A DNA stretch of 53,620 bases from Lachnospiraceae bacterium. GTDB taxonomy: Bacteria; Bacillota; Clostridia; Lachnospirales; Lachnospiraceae. The notes below the pieces were generated by a model, which saw nothing but the letters and a program-made list of their open reading frames with translations, searched no databases and had not been told where the DNA came from. Shown piece by piece: positions 44,998 to 53,607 of this stretch. Numbering within the stretch: the first letter of the stretch is position 1; each line of letters begins with the position of its first letter. A program made the position numbers and the translations under genes. The stretch is taken from positions 1-53,620 of the forward strand of contig CAJTGD010000038.1 in NCBI GenBank assembly GCA_910575475.1. Direction: 5' to 3'.

Positions 44998-45190
44998 TCT
45001 CCATCAAATCTGCTGGTTTATCTGTACCTTCCCCTTTTATTTTCTCCGCCTTACCAGAAATATCCCTGAATTCCCTGATTAATGCGGCAAAGGCAGAATG
45101 GGTCACTGATACTTTTTTCTTAATGCCCTCTTTTAGTAGCTCATTTTTTTCCTTTAAGCCGCAAAGTATCTTTTGTATTTTATCTGCCAT
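44855..45190 (-). CDS. N-terminal ORF of the giant protein
   Basis: The ATG at 45190 has a clear GGGAGG site and is the only well-equipped start of the three ORFs. The first 70 residues are a charged helical cytoplasmic region (MADKIQKILCGLKEKNELL, EFRDISGKAEKIKGEG, LMEIADLIEK). At an A7 tract (44976-44982) the frame departs from the membrane-anchor reading and ends about 40 codons later. With one base fewer in the tract it would continue ...LIEKILTLATYC into the middle ORF. This ORF is in the same frame as the 1856-codon ORF. Confidence 0.6.
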   Translation of the reverse strand: MADKIQKILCGLKEKNELLKEGIKKKVSVTHSAFAALIREFRDISGKAEKIKGEGTDKPADLMEIADLIEKNTDFGDVLLYWLYDCTIPKSGNNILVRFLLGCFYVRLSIL

Positions 45191-45293
45191 ACGTTCTTCC
45201 TCCCGAAGCTGTATCTGTTAAAGTTCTCTGCATCTTCATATTTTTCTTCTTGATTTAAATCCCTACAAATCGAATCCCTGTCTATGATATAGC

Positions 45294-45340
45294 AAAAAGG
45301 TAACCAGACTCTTTTACAAATACAAAGAGTTTGATTACCT
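45294..45340 (-). terminator. Terminator upstream of the giant gene
   Basis: On the minus strand GGTAATC...ACTCTTT pairs with AAAGAGT...GGTTACC around a short loop, followed by TTTTT. It separates the ATPase gene from the giant gene, or attenuates the latter's leader. Confidence 0.65.
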
Positions 45341-45616
45341 CTACTCATGAAATATCATCGCCATAATACTATGATATCATGTTCTGAAAATATCTACAAG
45401 ATAAAAGAGAAAAATTTTCCACCTGTACGGTTGGAAAAGGCAGGATATTTTCTGCAGTGCTCTTCCTCTTTCGAGAAAAATCTTTCTCTGGATTTCGGGC
45501 AAGAAGACTGGCTGGGATACCAGCTTACGGACTTCGTCTAGAATTTTTTTATTTTTATCTAAAATACATTCAGTAGCGAAAGCGGCCGCACAAAATATGA
45601 TATTTATTAAGCATTT
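45341..45616. other. Intergenic stretch
   Basis: This stretch lies between the ATPase gene and the giant gene. A 64-codon plus-strand ORF (45347-45541) lies here without a ribosome binding site or recognisable similarity. I see nothing else that I can name. Confidence 0.3.
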
Positions 45617-45663
45617 CTAAAAAAAGTTAAATTTAGGTTAGACCCTTATATAGAATCTAACCT
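45617..45663 (-). terminator. Terminator of the ATPase gene
   Basis: AGGTTAGA (45635-45642) pairs with TCTAACCT (45656-45663). On the minus strand a run of seven Ts follows about 10 nt after the stem. It overlaps the first base of the stop codon. Confidence 0.5.
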
Positions 45664-47402
45664 TATAGTTTATCTAATTGACATTGAATGTGACATGTAA
45701 CTTCTTTACTATAAATCACCTTACAGCTTTTTTTGTAGCAGGCTATCCCGAATTTATGAATCGTCTGCATGCCTTCCTGTGTAAGCGCTGCTGCATATCC
45801 GCTATCGTCAATCTGCTTCATTGCTGCTAAGCATGCCGAATCAAATGCGCCCTTTTCAGCATATTTTACCTCTATGATGCAGCCTGTTTTCTCCGCAGGA
45901 ATCACAATCTTGATATCTGTGTAGCCAATACCAGATTCTGCATTTGATTTTATGATCCAATTTCCTTCTACCTTCAACAGACCAAGCAGCATCCCATGAT
46001 AAAAATTTTCTTTCATTTCTTTTTTCACATAAGTGTCACGGATACTAATCGAATCTGCCAGGAAACAATCCAATAACACCTGAACGGATTCTGCATCTCC
46101 GCTTTTTACTGCCGTACAAAATTCCTGCCACTGCCCTGTATTGCTGATAACCTTTCTCTCAAACCATGAGCGGATCTTTTCCTCATAGATTCCAAGCACT
46201 TCTCTGTTTGGAATGATCAGCTTATGAATCTTCCCATTCGCTTCTCCCGCATCTGTCAGATACCCTGTTGCATAGAGCACGCTCCATAAATATGTCTGCT
46301 TTACTTTTGCTTCACTGCTGTCAAGATCCGTATATGTCAATTCCGGAATTAATGTTTTCTCAATACATTCTCCCGAGATCAAAGCCTCAATGTCTGCCTT
46401 CGTTGCCTCCGCGGCTCCCTCGAGTATATCTTTTACAATCGCATTACTGCTGCTGTTTTCCCAATGGGGTTCCATCTGTGCATTTCTCGATTCGCAAAAC
46501 CGGTCGCACTGGTTAATCACATCCCATGGACAATAGACATCTACATTGCCAAAATGATATCCATCATACCACTCTTTAAACACTTCAAATTTGTCTGACA
46601 ATCCATAATAACGAAGCATTTCCTTTACCTCATCGTCCGTAAAGCCAAAATATTCTGCAAACCGCACATCAGAGATTGTCCGGACCTTAAAATTATTCAG
46701 ACCTGTAAAAATACTTTCCTTGGCTATTCTCAGGCACCCGGTCACAATTGCAAATTCAAGATTTTTATTTGTCTTTAATGCCTGGCTGAATATGGAGCGT
46801 ATCAATTCTACCATTTGCGGATAATATCCGTTTTGATAAGCCTTATCCAAAGGCACATCATATTCGTCAATCAATACGATTGCAGGTATGCCATAGTGCT
46901 TATGGAGCAGCATAGTGAGCAGCTTCAGGCTGTTATAAAGATGTGCGGCTTTCTCCAGTTCCCCTTCGATCAGACGGATAAGCTTCGCCTTATCATATTG
47001 CGTCAATCGATTGCTTTCCAGCAAGTAATCAAATCTTGCCGCTTCATCACTGATCACGGTACAAAAGGCATCAAAAGCAGTCTGGAAATCCCCGCCGCTA
47101 ACATCCTTTAGACTAATTGAGACAACCGGATACTTTCCCATATACTGCGAGCACAAGTCCCTTTCCTTTTCAATTTCCAACCCTTCAAATAATGTCCGGT
47201 CTGCCCCAATCTCAAAAAATGACTTGAGCATATCTATATTCAGGCTCTTGCCAAAACGCCTGGGCCTTGTAAAAAGATTTACACTGCCCCTCGTTTTTAA
47301 TAGTTCAGCGATAAATCTCGTTTTATCAATATAGTAGAAACCCTTGGTCCGGATATTGCCGAAAAATTCTTCTCCGATCGGAAGTTTTTTAAGCTCCTTC
47401 AT
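45663..47402 (-). CDS. AAA-ATPase-like / PD-(D/E)XK nuclease-like protein
   Basis: This 579-residue protein belongs to a family common in gut anaerobes (AAA-ATPase-like domain plus PDDEXK_9-type C-terminus). PIGEEFFGNIRTKGFYYIDKT leads into a Walker A variant RPRRFGKS near residue 46, and the Walker B is IVLIDEYDVPL. The C-terminus has the nuclease-like D...EVK arrangement in YTDIKIVIP and CIIEVKYAEKG. These proteins are multi-copy and often linked to mobile or defence-rich regions; their role is not proven. It stands alone between the small gene and the giant repeat gene. Confidence 0.85.
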   Translation of the reverse strand: MKELKKLPIGEEFFGNIRTKGFYYIDKTRFIAELLKTRGSVNLFTRPRRFGKSLNIDMLKSFFEIGADRTLFEGLEIEKERDLCSQYMGKYPVVSISLKDVSGGDFQTAFDAFCTVISDEAARFDYLLESNRLTQYDKAKLIRLIEGELEKAAHLYNSLKLLTMLLHKHYGIPAIVLIDEYDVPLDKAYQNGYYPQMVELIRSIFSQALKTNKNLEFAIVTGCLRIAKESIFTGLNNFKVRTISDVRFAEYFGFTDDEVKEMLRYYGLSDKFEVFKEWYDGYHFGNVDVYCPWDVINQCDRFCESRNAQMEPHWENSSSNAIVKDILEGAAEATKADIEALISGECIEKTLIPELTYTDLDSSEAKVKQTYLWSVLYATGYLTDAGEANGKIHKLIIPNREVLGIYEEKIRSWFERKVISNTGQWQEFCTAVKSGDAESVQVLLDCFLADSISIRDTYVKKEMKENFYHGMLLGLLKVEGNWIIKSNAESGIGYTDIKIVIPAEKTGCIIEVKYAEKGAFDSACLAAMKQIDDSGYAAALTQEGMQTIHKFGIACYKKSCKVIYSKEVTCHIQCQLDKL

Positions 47403-47453
47403 TATTTTTGAGCCCCCTTTATGCTATACTTTGATGTTCAAGGCAATCACCGT

Positions 47454-47744
47454 CTATTGTGTCCCGCCGTCCTCATGTCCGGAAGGGTCGCAGTTCCTGT
47501 CCCCCCAGCCTTCTGCCATAGCCATGGAAACCAGTTCCAGCATCTTCGCCACGGATGGAATGCGGGCCTGGCCGCGGGCTCCCTGCATATTCCCATTAGG
47601 CCTGCGCCAGATAAAGCGGTAGCCTTCCTGCTCGGAATCGTCCGTATACTCGTAGCGGACATATTGGAAACACAATACCCATGAATCATTGCCATAATCC
47701 TTTGGAACCTCGTTCAGTACTTTTACTCTTGCTTGTTTTGCCAT
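47454..47744 (-). CDS. Small conserved-type protein of unknown function
   Basis: This is a 96-residue soluble protein starting MAKQARVKVLNEVPKDYG. The core SWVLCFQYVRYEY, GYRFIWRRPNGNMQ and GQARIPSV is hydrophobic/aromatic and looks like a small beta-rich domain. A good ribosome binding site (CAGGAGG) and a promoter lie upstream. I do not recognise a named family, though similar short proteins seem familiar from related clostridia. A decayed copy lies at 37710-37815, on the far side of the giant gene. Confidence 0.7.
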   Translation of the reverse strand: MAKQARVKVLNEVPKDYGNDSWVLCFQYVRYEYTDDSEQEGYRFIWRRPNGNMQGARGQARIPSVAKMLELVSMAMAEGWGDRNCDPSGHEDGGTQ

Positions 47745-47804
47745 AATTTCCTCCTGTCCTTTCGTGTTTTAGTTGAAATTCACTCATCAGATACTTATGA
47801 GTAT

Positions 47805-47832
47805 ATGATAAGTGAAAAACGGAAAAAGTCAA
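47805..47832 (-). promoter_or_regulatory. Promoter of the small gene
   Basis: On the minus strand TTGACT (complement of 47827-47832) and TATCAT (complement of 47805-47810) are 16 nt apart. Confidence 0.55.
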
Positions 47833-47858
47833 GTAGAAATTATCCTTAAATTATAAAC

Positions 47859-47901
47859 AAAAAGGAACAGGACATGATCTCCTTCAAGTGTCATGTCCTG
47901 T
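47859..47901 (-). terminator. Terminator of the surface protein gene
   Basis: ACAGGACATGA (47867-47877) pairs perfectly with TCATGTCCTGT (47891-47901). On the minus strand TCCTTTTTG follows. It is 10 nt past the stop codon. Confidence 0.85.
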
Positions 47902-47911
47902 CTTTGTTAGT

Positions 47912-50900
47912 TTATTTCTTTTTCTTTGTGGTCTTTTTCACAGTTGTAGTTGTTTTCTTCTTTTTATCCGTGTTCTTCTTACCAGACTTCTTTTTCATTA
48001 TGCCTGTTATAACACCGATACTTATAACTGCTGCCGCAATCCACGGAACAAACGAGAGCGGGTCTCCTGTCTTCGGCATGATGTTTGAAAGCGCATTCTT
48101 GCTGTCATCCGAAACTCCCTGCTGCGCTGCATCTGTCTGTGACGTAGTTCCGTCGGAGCCATTCTGGTTTCCGTCTCCTGATGTATTATTCGGGTCATCC
48201 GGATTCGTCGGGTTATTCGGGTCATCCGGATTTGTTGGATCATCCGGATCCGTCGGATTATTCGGATCATCCGGGTTTGTTGGATCATCCGGATCCTCTA
48301 CAGGATTTGGATCACTATTTGCAATATCCGCCCATGCAATCGCAAGCGGTGATGTACCTGTTACATTAAATGCAATCCCCTTACCATCTGCCGTCTTGCT
48401 AACCGCCGGTTCCTCTGTCTGGCCTGCAGTGACTGACAATCTCGGAATATCCGTGGAGAACATATGACTCACTGCAAAATTATATTTTTCACCATTGACA
48501 TCCGCCGGGAGGCCAAATGCCCTGAGACCTTCAAATGCAAGCCCCACTCTGATGCCCTTGCTTCCAGCCTTCGCAAAATCTTCCTCTGTGGCATCCGTAT
48601 ACTGACCGTTTTCTCTTCTGATCTGTACAGTCAGATCACAGTAGATCATCTGTGAATTGGAGTAACCCTTCTTAAGCAAAATCTTACTTGCCATCTGCTG
48701 TGTTACTGCATCCATGTTGTTAAACTCGGTACTTCCCAATGGCGAATTTTGTATTGTAGCGTCGTCTAGCTTCTTAACAACCGGTATGATATCCTCTGTA
48801 CCGCCTGGCTGATTGCCACCCGGATTGTTCGGATTGTTTGGATCATTTGCATCACCTGCTTTAATCAAGTCAACTGAAGTTACCGCGCTAGTAGCCACAC
48901 TTGCTTTAATTGCAATCGCCTTGACCGTTGTCTTTTCTTTATCTACTGTAAATGCCTCACTATACTTTGTACTTGATGCCGTTGGAGTTGTACCATCTGT
49001 TGTATAGTAAATATCCATTCCTGACAGATTACCGGTATAATCAATGCTGACATCTGCCGTACCATAGAATGAAATTTCTCCTTCGCTTTGTGTAACCCCA
49101 TTACATGTAATTTCAGGTTTTTTCGCCTCTGACGAATCTGTCTTTATAGTAGCCGACGTACCCTCCGTACTTTCTTCGTAAATCTCATCTGCTGCATATT
49201 TAATCCATGCAGTATATTCTGTATTTGGTTCAGCACCTTCCATACGGTTGGAGTACGTATATGTCTCGGCTTTCCCTTCGGGATCAAAACTGTAACGGTA
49301 AACCGGCTGTCCTAAAGAAGTATTATCCTGCTCTGGTTCGACTATCAATGTGTATGTCTCTCCATCTTCACTCAAAACCGCTTTTAATGTACAGCTTGAA
49401 GGAGCTTCTGAACGAGGCAGCTTACCAAATGCCACATGGCACTGCACGACCTCGCTTTCTTTGACATTTGACGAACCTTCCATAAATGCATAGAATACTT
49501 TGTCGCTATTTGGTGAAATCACAGCATCCCAAACCAGATTATCGACTTTACCATGCTTCCACATATCCAGATTTCCTTTATCCGGAACATCTGCTTCGCC
49601 ATCAGACATATAGTAATGAATCGTACTTTCTTCATCTATAACATCTATGCCTTCTTTAATCCCCGCCACAGTCAGCTTACAGCCAAATGCACGGGCCGCC
49701 TCATCGGGAATCGGTTCTCCTGTCAGCTTGATTTCTGGGGCCTCACGCTGAGAGATTCTCACCGGCTCCAGTAATGCATTCGGTCCCTTTGGCTTCCCGT
49801 CTGCATCAGCAGCAGGTTGTATATTACTTGTTTTGTATACTCCAGCCAAAGTATAATTCCTGCCCTTAGTGCCAGAAAGACACATATCCTCCTCCAGCAC
49901 CACCTCTTCATAAGGTGATCCGTCAACAGTGGCAACCTTCAACGCCTGATCTCCGGAAGCCACGAGTCCTGTCAATTCCGTAGGTTCTCCGATATCCTTG
50001 AAGTCTCCGGGCAATATCTTAGTAGAATCTGAATTTTCTCCGTCACTTGTAAGATCTATATCCACATCCGTAATACGTACCCTTGCCGTGCCATCATAGG
50101 TCCTGCTTTCAGCCGTAATGCTTTGTACGATCAACGTTCTTGGTTTAATTTCAAAAGTTTTCTCACAAGATCCTGTGAAGTTTTTGCTTTTTTCAGCGTT
50201 AATCTCTATTGTAATTTTTCCGGCATTGGTAAAATCATCTGTAGAAAACTTTCTGTCAAAATCCGTCACCGATAAAACAGTTTTACCATCGGTTCCATTC
50301 TTATCATCAACTGTTAATTTGACAGAATCCACATCCGGTTTATGTGACTGACCGTCATAAACAACCGACTCAGCATTTCCTCCCCGTAATGTAACCTCCG
50401 CCTCATCAATCGGAACCTTATTAATTATAAAGGATGCCGTGCGGCTTCCCGTAAAATTGCCGTCAGCATTGGCAGTAATAGTCATGGAAGCCGTTCCCGC
50501 GTCCTCCCTGGTCGGATCTGGCGTGTATTGATAATCTCTCGTTTGTAATGTATTGCCGTTATAAGTTACAACTACGTCTCCATTTTCAAAATCACCAGCC
50601 ACAAAAGGTCTGCCGATATAATCTTTACCCGGGATAGGAGCGACCTGGATTCCCTCGTCCGAAAGGTCACGCTGTTTTACCACAATGTCTATTGGATACT
50701 TAGAGACACCATAAGTAAACGTCAGTTTATAAGCCCCCGCGTCTCTAACTCCATAAGCGTCCATATCGTAGTCTTTGTCGTCAGACTTTTCAATTGTATA
50801 GGTTAATCCGGTACGGTCAACAGGAATATAATCTCCATCTACAAGCCGCTGTGTCTTATACTCGAACACATCCGGCCTATCCGCAAAGGATTCTCCCGTA

Positions 50901-52297
50901 TAAGTTAGATCTTTTAAAGTAAGATCCTGCTCAGGGTCAAAAGATACGATCAGGTCAATATCCTTACTAAAGGTACCTCCCGAATTGACCAACTTATTAG
51001 GATTAATCAAAGTACCTGAGCCTGTTATCTTCCCTTCATTTGTAAGCGTCGGACCATCCACAGGAATCAAAAACTGTGTACCTGAGCCAATCACCAGAGT
51101 ATCGTCCGAGCCAAAATCATCTGGGAAGTCTGAAGGCATTGTTGCTTTTCCATATACAGTACATGTATGCCCATGATTCCCATGCTCAGAATTACCTTTT
51201 TCTAAAATCCCCGCTAGACTCTCCATATTCGTTTTAGAACCGCTGGAGTCTATAGTAGTAATAGGATCGCCCTTACTATCAACCACTTTACCGTCTACAT
51301 TTCTGTTTATATCCCACACCAACCCATTAAAACCGGTTGTTACCATATTTTTGTCAAATGAGTCTGATATGATAACCGTATTTCCACCATTTAACGCAGT
51401 AAGACTGTTACCGGCAATACCAGACGCATGGTCTGCGCTATTATAATCGTCTCCTCCTACCGCTACCACTTTACCGCCATTAATAGTAATCTGACCACCC
51501 GTTGCACTTCCAATCCCCGGAGTGCCTTCTGTTGAATCTGCTATTCCATCACCACCCTTGGCAATAACAGTTCCCCCGTTAATCTTGATTGCTGTTACTT
51601 TACCGCTTCCTGCTGCGCCAATTCCGGCTCCGGTATTTCCACCTTCTGCAAGTATCTTTCCCCCTTCAATCGTGATAGTACCCGCGGTAGCATTAGGGCC
51701 GCTATATCCTGATCCCCCAATTCCGGCAGCGCCATGCAAACTCTTGACCGTCAGTTTATCCCTTTCATTGCCGCTCAAATCCTGACCGTTTGCACTCTGA
51801 ATCGTAAGATTTGCAGAGGAAGGAACATGAATCCCGGCATATCCCTTAGCACTTGTCAATTCATTCTCGCCCTCCAGAACCAGGGTCAATGTGGCTGAAT
51901 CTTCCAAATCTATTGCACCAATCTGAGCAGCGCTTTGTGTAGTTATACTAGAATCGCTAAGTATAATGCGGTGATTTGCTCCCTTCTCCACTTTAATGCC
52001 ATAACCGTTCGAGTTTGTTACATTTAAAATTTTATGACCTTTACATACTCCATTTGCATCATAACAATTTGTTGAAGCCTCACCAGTCTCACCATCCCAA
52101 TGCCAACCGATCTGTTTATTACTTGTCAATATAAGATTACTTTTAAAATCAGCTGGATTTACCGTGTGCGAAAAACCAGTATCCACCTCTGCCGCCCCTG
52201 CCGTCAACGGCACAAAAAGCGATGTCATAACCGCCGTCATTGCCATCGCCAATACCTTCCCCTTTATTCTCTTTTGAAATACTCTATCCTTGATCAT
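47912..52297 (-). CDS. Large secreted, sortase-anchored surface protein
   Basis: This 1461-residue protein is exported and wall-bound. Residues 1-36 are a signal peptide (AMAMTAVMTSLFVPLTAGAA). Residues 90-320 form a Gly-rich beta-helix-like region (IKINGGTVIAKGGDG, ITINGGKVVAVGGDD). Residues 530-830 hold MBG/YDG-type beta domains (SRTYDGTARV). Near 1080 is a chitobiase C-terminal-like segment (YYTTDGTTPTASSTKYS). A DPNNPTDPDDP-rich linker leads to MPKTGD at 1407, a variant of LPXTG, followed by one membrane helix. The unusual tail after it is about 28 residues of Lys and Thr. A likely role is adhesion or glycan binding. No sortase gene is in the window. Confidence 0.88.
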   Translation of the reverse strand: MIKDRVFQKRIKGKVLAMAMTAVMTSLFVPLTAGAAEVDTGFSHTVNPADFKSNLILTSNKQIGWHWDGETGEASTNCYDANGVCKGHKILNVTNSNGYGIKVEKGANHRIILSDSSITTQSAAQIGAIDLEDSATLTLVLEGENELTSAKGYAGIHVPSSANLTIQSANGQDLSGNERDKLTVKSLHGAAGIGGSGYSGPNATAGTITIEGGKILAEGGNTGAGIGAAGSGKVTAIKINGGTVIAKGGDGIADSTEGTPGIGSATGGQITINGGKVVAVGGDDYNSADHASGIAGNSLTALNGGNTVIISDSFDKNMVTTGFNGLVWDINRNVDGKVVDSKGDPITTIDSSGSKTNMESLAGILEKGNSEHGNHGHTCTVYGKATMPSDFPDDFGSDDTLVIGSGTQFLIPVDGPTLTNEGKITGSGTLINPNKLVNSGGTFSKDIDLIVSFDPEQDLTLKDLTYTGESFADRPDVFEYKTQRLVDGDYIPVDRTGLTYTIEKSDDKDYDMDAYGVRDAGAYKLTFTYGVSKYPIDIVVKQRDLSDEGIQVAPIPGKDYIGRPFVAGDFENGDVVVTYNGNTLQTRDYQYTPDPTREDAGTASMTITANADGNFTGSRTASFIINKVPIDEAEVTLRGGNAESVVYDGQSHKPDVDSVKLTVDDKNGTDGKTVLSVTDFDRKFSTDDFTNAGKITIEINAEKSKNFTGSCEKTFEIKPRTLIVQSITAESRTYDGTARVRITDVDIDLTSDGENSDSTKILPGDFKDIGEPTELTGLVASGDQALKVATVDGSPYEEVVLEEDMCLSGTKGRNYTLAGVYKTSNIQPAADADGKPKGPNALLEPVRISQREAPEIKLTGEPIPDEAARAFGCKLTVAGIKEGIDVIDEESTIHYYMSDGEADVPDKGNLDMWKHGKVDNLVWDAVISPNSDKVFYAFMEGSSNVKESEVVQCHVAFGKLPRSEAPSSCTLKAVLSEDGETYTLIVEPEQDNTSLGQPVYRYSFDPEGKAETYTYSNRMEGAEPNTEYTAWIKYAADEIYEESTEGTSATIKTDSSEAKKPEITCNGVTQSEGEISFYGTADVSIDYTGNLSGMDIYYTTDGTTPTASSTKYSEAFTVDKEKTTVKAIAIKASVATSAVTSVDLIKAGDANDPNNPNNPGGNQPGGTEDIIPVVKKLDDATIQNSPLGSTEFNNMDAVTQQMASKILLKKGYSNSQMIYCDLTVQIRRENGQYTDATEEDFAKAGSKGIRVGLAFEGLRAFGLPADVNGEKYNFAVSHMFSTDIPRLSVTAGQTEEPAVSKTADGKGIAFNVTGTSPLAIAWADIANSDPNPVEDPDDPTNPDDPNNPTDPDDPTNPDDPNNPTNPDDPNNTSGDGNQNGSDGTTSQTDAAQQGVSDDSKNALSNIMPKTGDPLSFVPWIAAAVISIGVITGIMKKKSGKKNTDKKKKTTTTVKKTTKKKK
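48187..48297 (-). repeat. Tandem repeats coding the Asp/Pro/Asn linker
   Basis: Imperfect units of about 12-24 bp (built on tcatccgga and ttattcggg) encode DPNNPT/DPDDPT repeats in the wall-spanning part of the surface protein. Unit number probably varies among strains. Confidence 0.75.
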
Positions 52298-52346
52298 CTC
52301 AACACATCCTCATAATCCTATTATTTTAAGATTTTCCATTGGTTTC

Positions 52347-52375
52347 AGTATAGTGCAAAAGTCCACAAAATTCAA
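52347..52375 (-). promoter_or_regulatory. Promoter of the surface protein gene
   Basis: On the minus strand TTGAAT (complement of 52370-52375) and TATACT (complement of 52347-52352) are 17 nt apart, about 50 nt before the start codon. Confidence 0.6.
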
Positions 52376-52596
52376 TGCTTTTATCTATAATTCGCAAAAA
52401 CATCTTTCATGGACTTCCAATAGCGGCCCCTCCCTTTTGTCAGATACGTCTCCGTTATGGCCGGACTATTCGCATAATTATTTATCGACTGATACTTATT
52501 ATTTGATAAGCCTTCTTTCTAAAAGCCGTGCAGGAAAATATATGAAGAGCGAAGGGGGGCGCTGGGACAGGATTGGAGGATATTTCATATAGAAGG

Positions 52597-52788
52597 TCAG
52601 ATCACGCCTTCCAGTCTCATAGCCTTCATGTCTTCTTCGCTATATCCGAGCAGATCAAGGATTTTTTCTGTATCCTGCCCCAGGAAAGGTGCGCATTTTC
52701 GGATATAGGGCTGCGTGTCGGACATATGGATGGGCATTTTAGCGCATAACGAGACACTGGCTTGTTTCCATCGGCAAGCCTCTTCCAT
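52597..52788 (-). pseudogene. CaiB/BaiF-type CoA-transferase, C-terminal fragment
   Basis: The last 45 codons read PIHMSDTQPYIRKCAPFLGQ, DTEKILDLLGYSEEDMKAM and end in EGVI. This matches the C-terminal pattern of class III CoA transferases (P-x-LG-x-DT-x-x-IL-x-x-LGYS). A stop codon lies just before the first ATG and the catalytic Asp region is gone, so only the tail survives. These enzymes move CoA between carboxylic or bile acids. Confidence 0.6.
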
Positions 52789-52806
52789 ATTTCAATATAA
52801 TTGATG

Positions 52807-52950
52807 TTAAGCAAGGATTCTTTTTTCTACTTCATCAATAAAATACCGATAGCTGGGCGACGCATTTCCATGCAAATGTAAGTGGCCGCCTATTTTATCA
52901 GCCCATTCGCATTTTGCTTTTCCAATCTCAGAATCAATGTTAACAACTTA
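52807..52950 (-). pseudogene. Unidentified gene fragment
   Basis: A 46-codon open frame on the minus strand has coding-like composition (DSEIGKAKCEWADKIGG, SPSYRYFIDEVEKRI) and ends at a TAA at 52807. It begins right after a stop codon, with no start codon. I do not recognise the family. It lies beside other decayed genes. The 167 bp to its right show nothing I can name. Confidence 0.35.
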
Positions 52951-53117
52951 GTATGTGCTTGGAATAAATGACATCGTAATGTGTGAAAAAATGAGTTGTT
53001 GGAACTTACAACCTTAAAAAATCGCAGACTTCCCCCTTGGTGCTTATTATTTCGAAAATAACTGTTTATTTTTTAGATATCATAACATTGTCTGACAATT
53101 TATACTCCGCGGTTATT

Positions 53118-53541
53118 TTAATGGGTCGTCTTACAGTTATAATGGTGTTTTACATTACGCGGTTTTTTACGCGGGTGTGATTCCCCGTTCCCCTTTTTAT
53201 CACGGACTCTTGTGGATATGGCAAAGCAGAAAATATAGCGTATGACTTCTCTTTGTTCCGTACAGGTATCTGCTTCCATATATTCAGGGAAATATCTGCT
53301 GATACATCCGATCAGTTCATTCATATTTGTCTGGTATCTGTGCTTGTTATGCCCTGTATTGACCGTTTCATCAATGATGCCGTCGGTTTCTGTTTTGATC
53401 AGCATCGCAAGATTGGCAAGGAGTACAGAAATCCAAAACTCCTGCTGGATGGAGTTCTCTGAAAAGCCGTTGAAATTGGTCAGGCCGACTTTCTCCTTTA
53501 TGAGCTTGTACTCTTCTTCGACCGGCCTAATGCCGATATTT
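53118..53541 (-). pseudogene. IS4-type transposase, C-terminal part
   Basis: The frame reads RPVEEEYKLIKEKVGLTNF, GFSENSIQQEFWISVLLANLA, and then NKHRYQTNMNELIG. The E-x6-K and F-G-x-S/T-x-x-x-I-x-Q-x-F pattern is that of the last catalytic Glu and following helix in DDE transposases of the IS4 group. The frame is closed upstream by a TAA created by a 17-bp tandem duplication at 53528-53559. The N-terminal two thirds are outside the window or lost. Confidence 0.65.
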
Positions 53542-53607
53542 TTTTAATGCCGATATTTTCATAAAAACCATATAGATGCGGATATTTTCTTAAAAATATC
53601 GGCATTA
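53528..53607. repeat. Cluster of a 15-bp repeat in direct and inverted copies
   Basis: TAATGCCGATATTTT occurs at 53528-53542 and 53545-53559, a tandem pair with a 17-bp period. A one-mismatch core copy, ATGCGGATATTTT, is at 53576-53588. An inverted copy, AAAATATCGGCATTA, is at 53593-53607. The last two can fold into a 13-bp hairpin with a single mismatch. Confidence 0.7.

Noticed and set aside
45154..45348. 64-codon minus-strand ORF upstream of the giant gene
   Set aside because: It covers a terminator hairpin and the leader of the gene starting at 45190; composition is not coding-like.
45347..45541. 64-codon plus-strand ORF
   Set aside because: No ribosome binding site, no recognisable motif, and its start lies beside a terminator of the opposite strand.
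48187..48297. CRISPR-like regular repeats
   Set aside because: The repeats are contiguous, without spacers, and are explained by the Asp/Pro/Asn linker of the surface protein.
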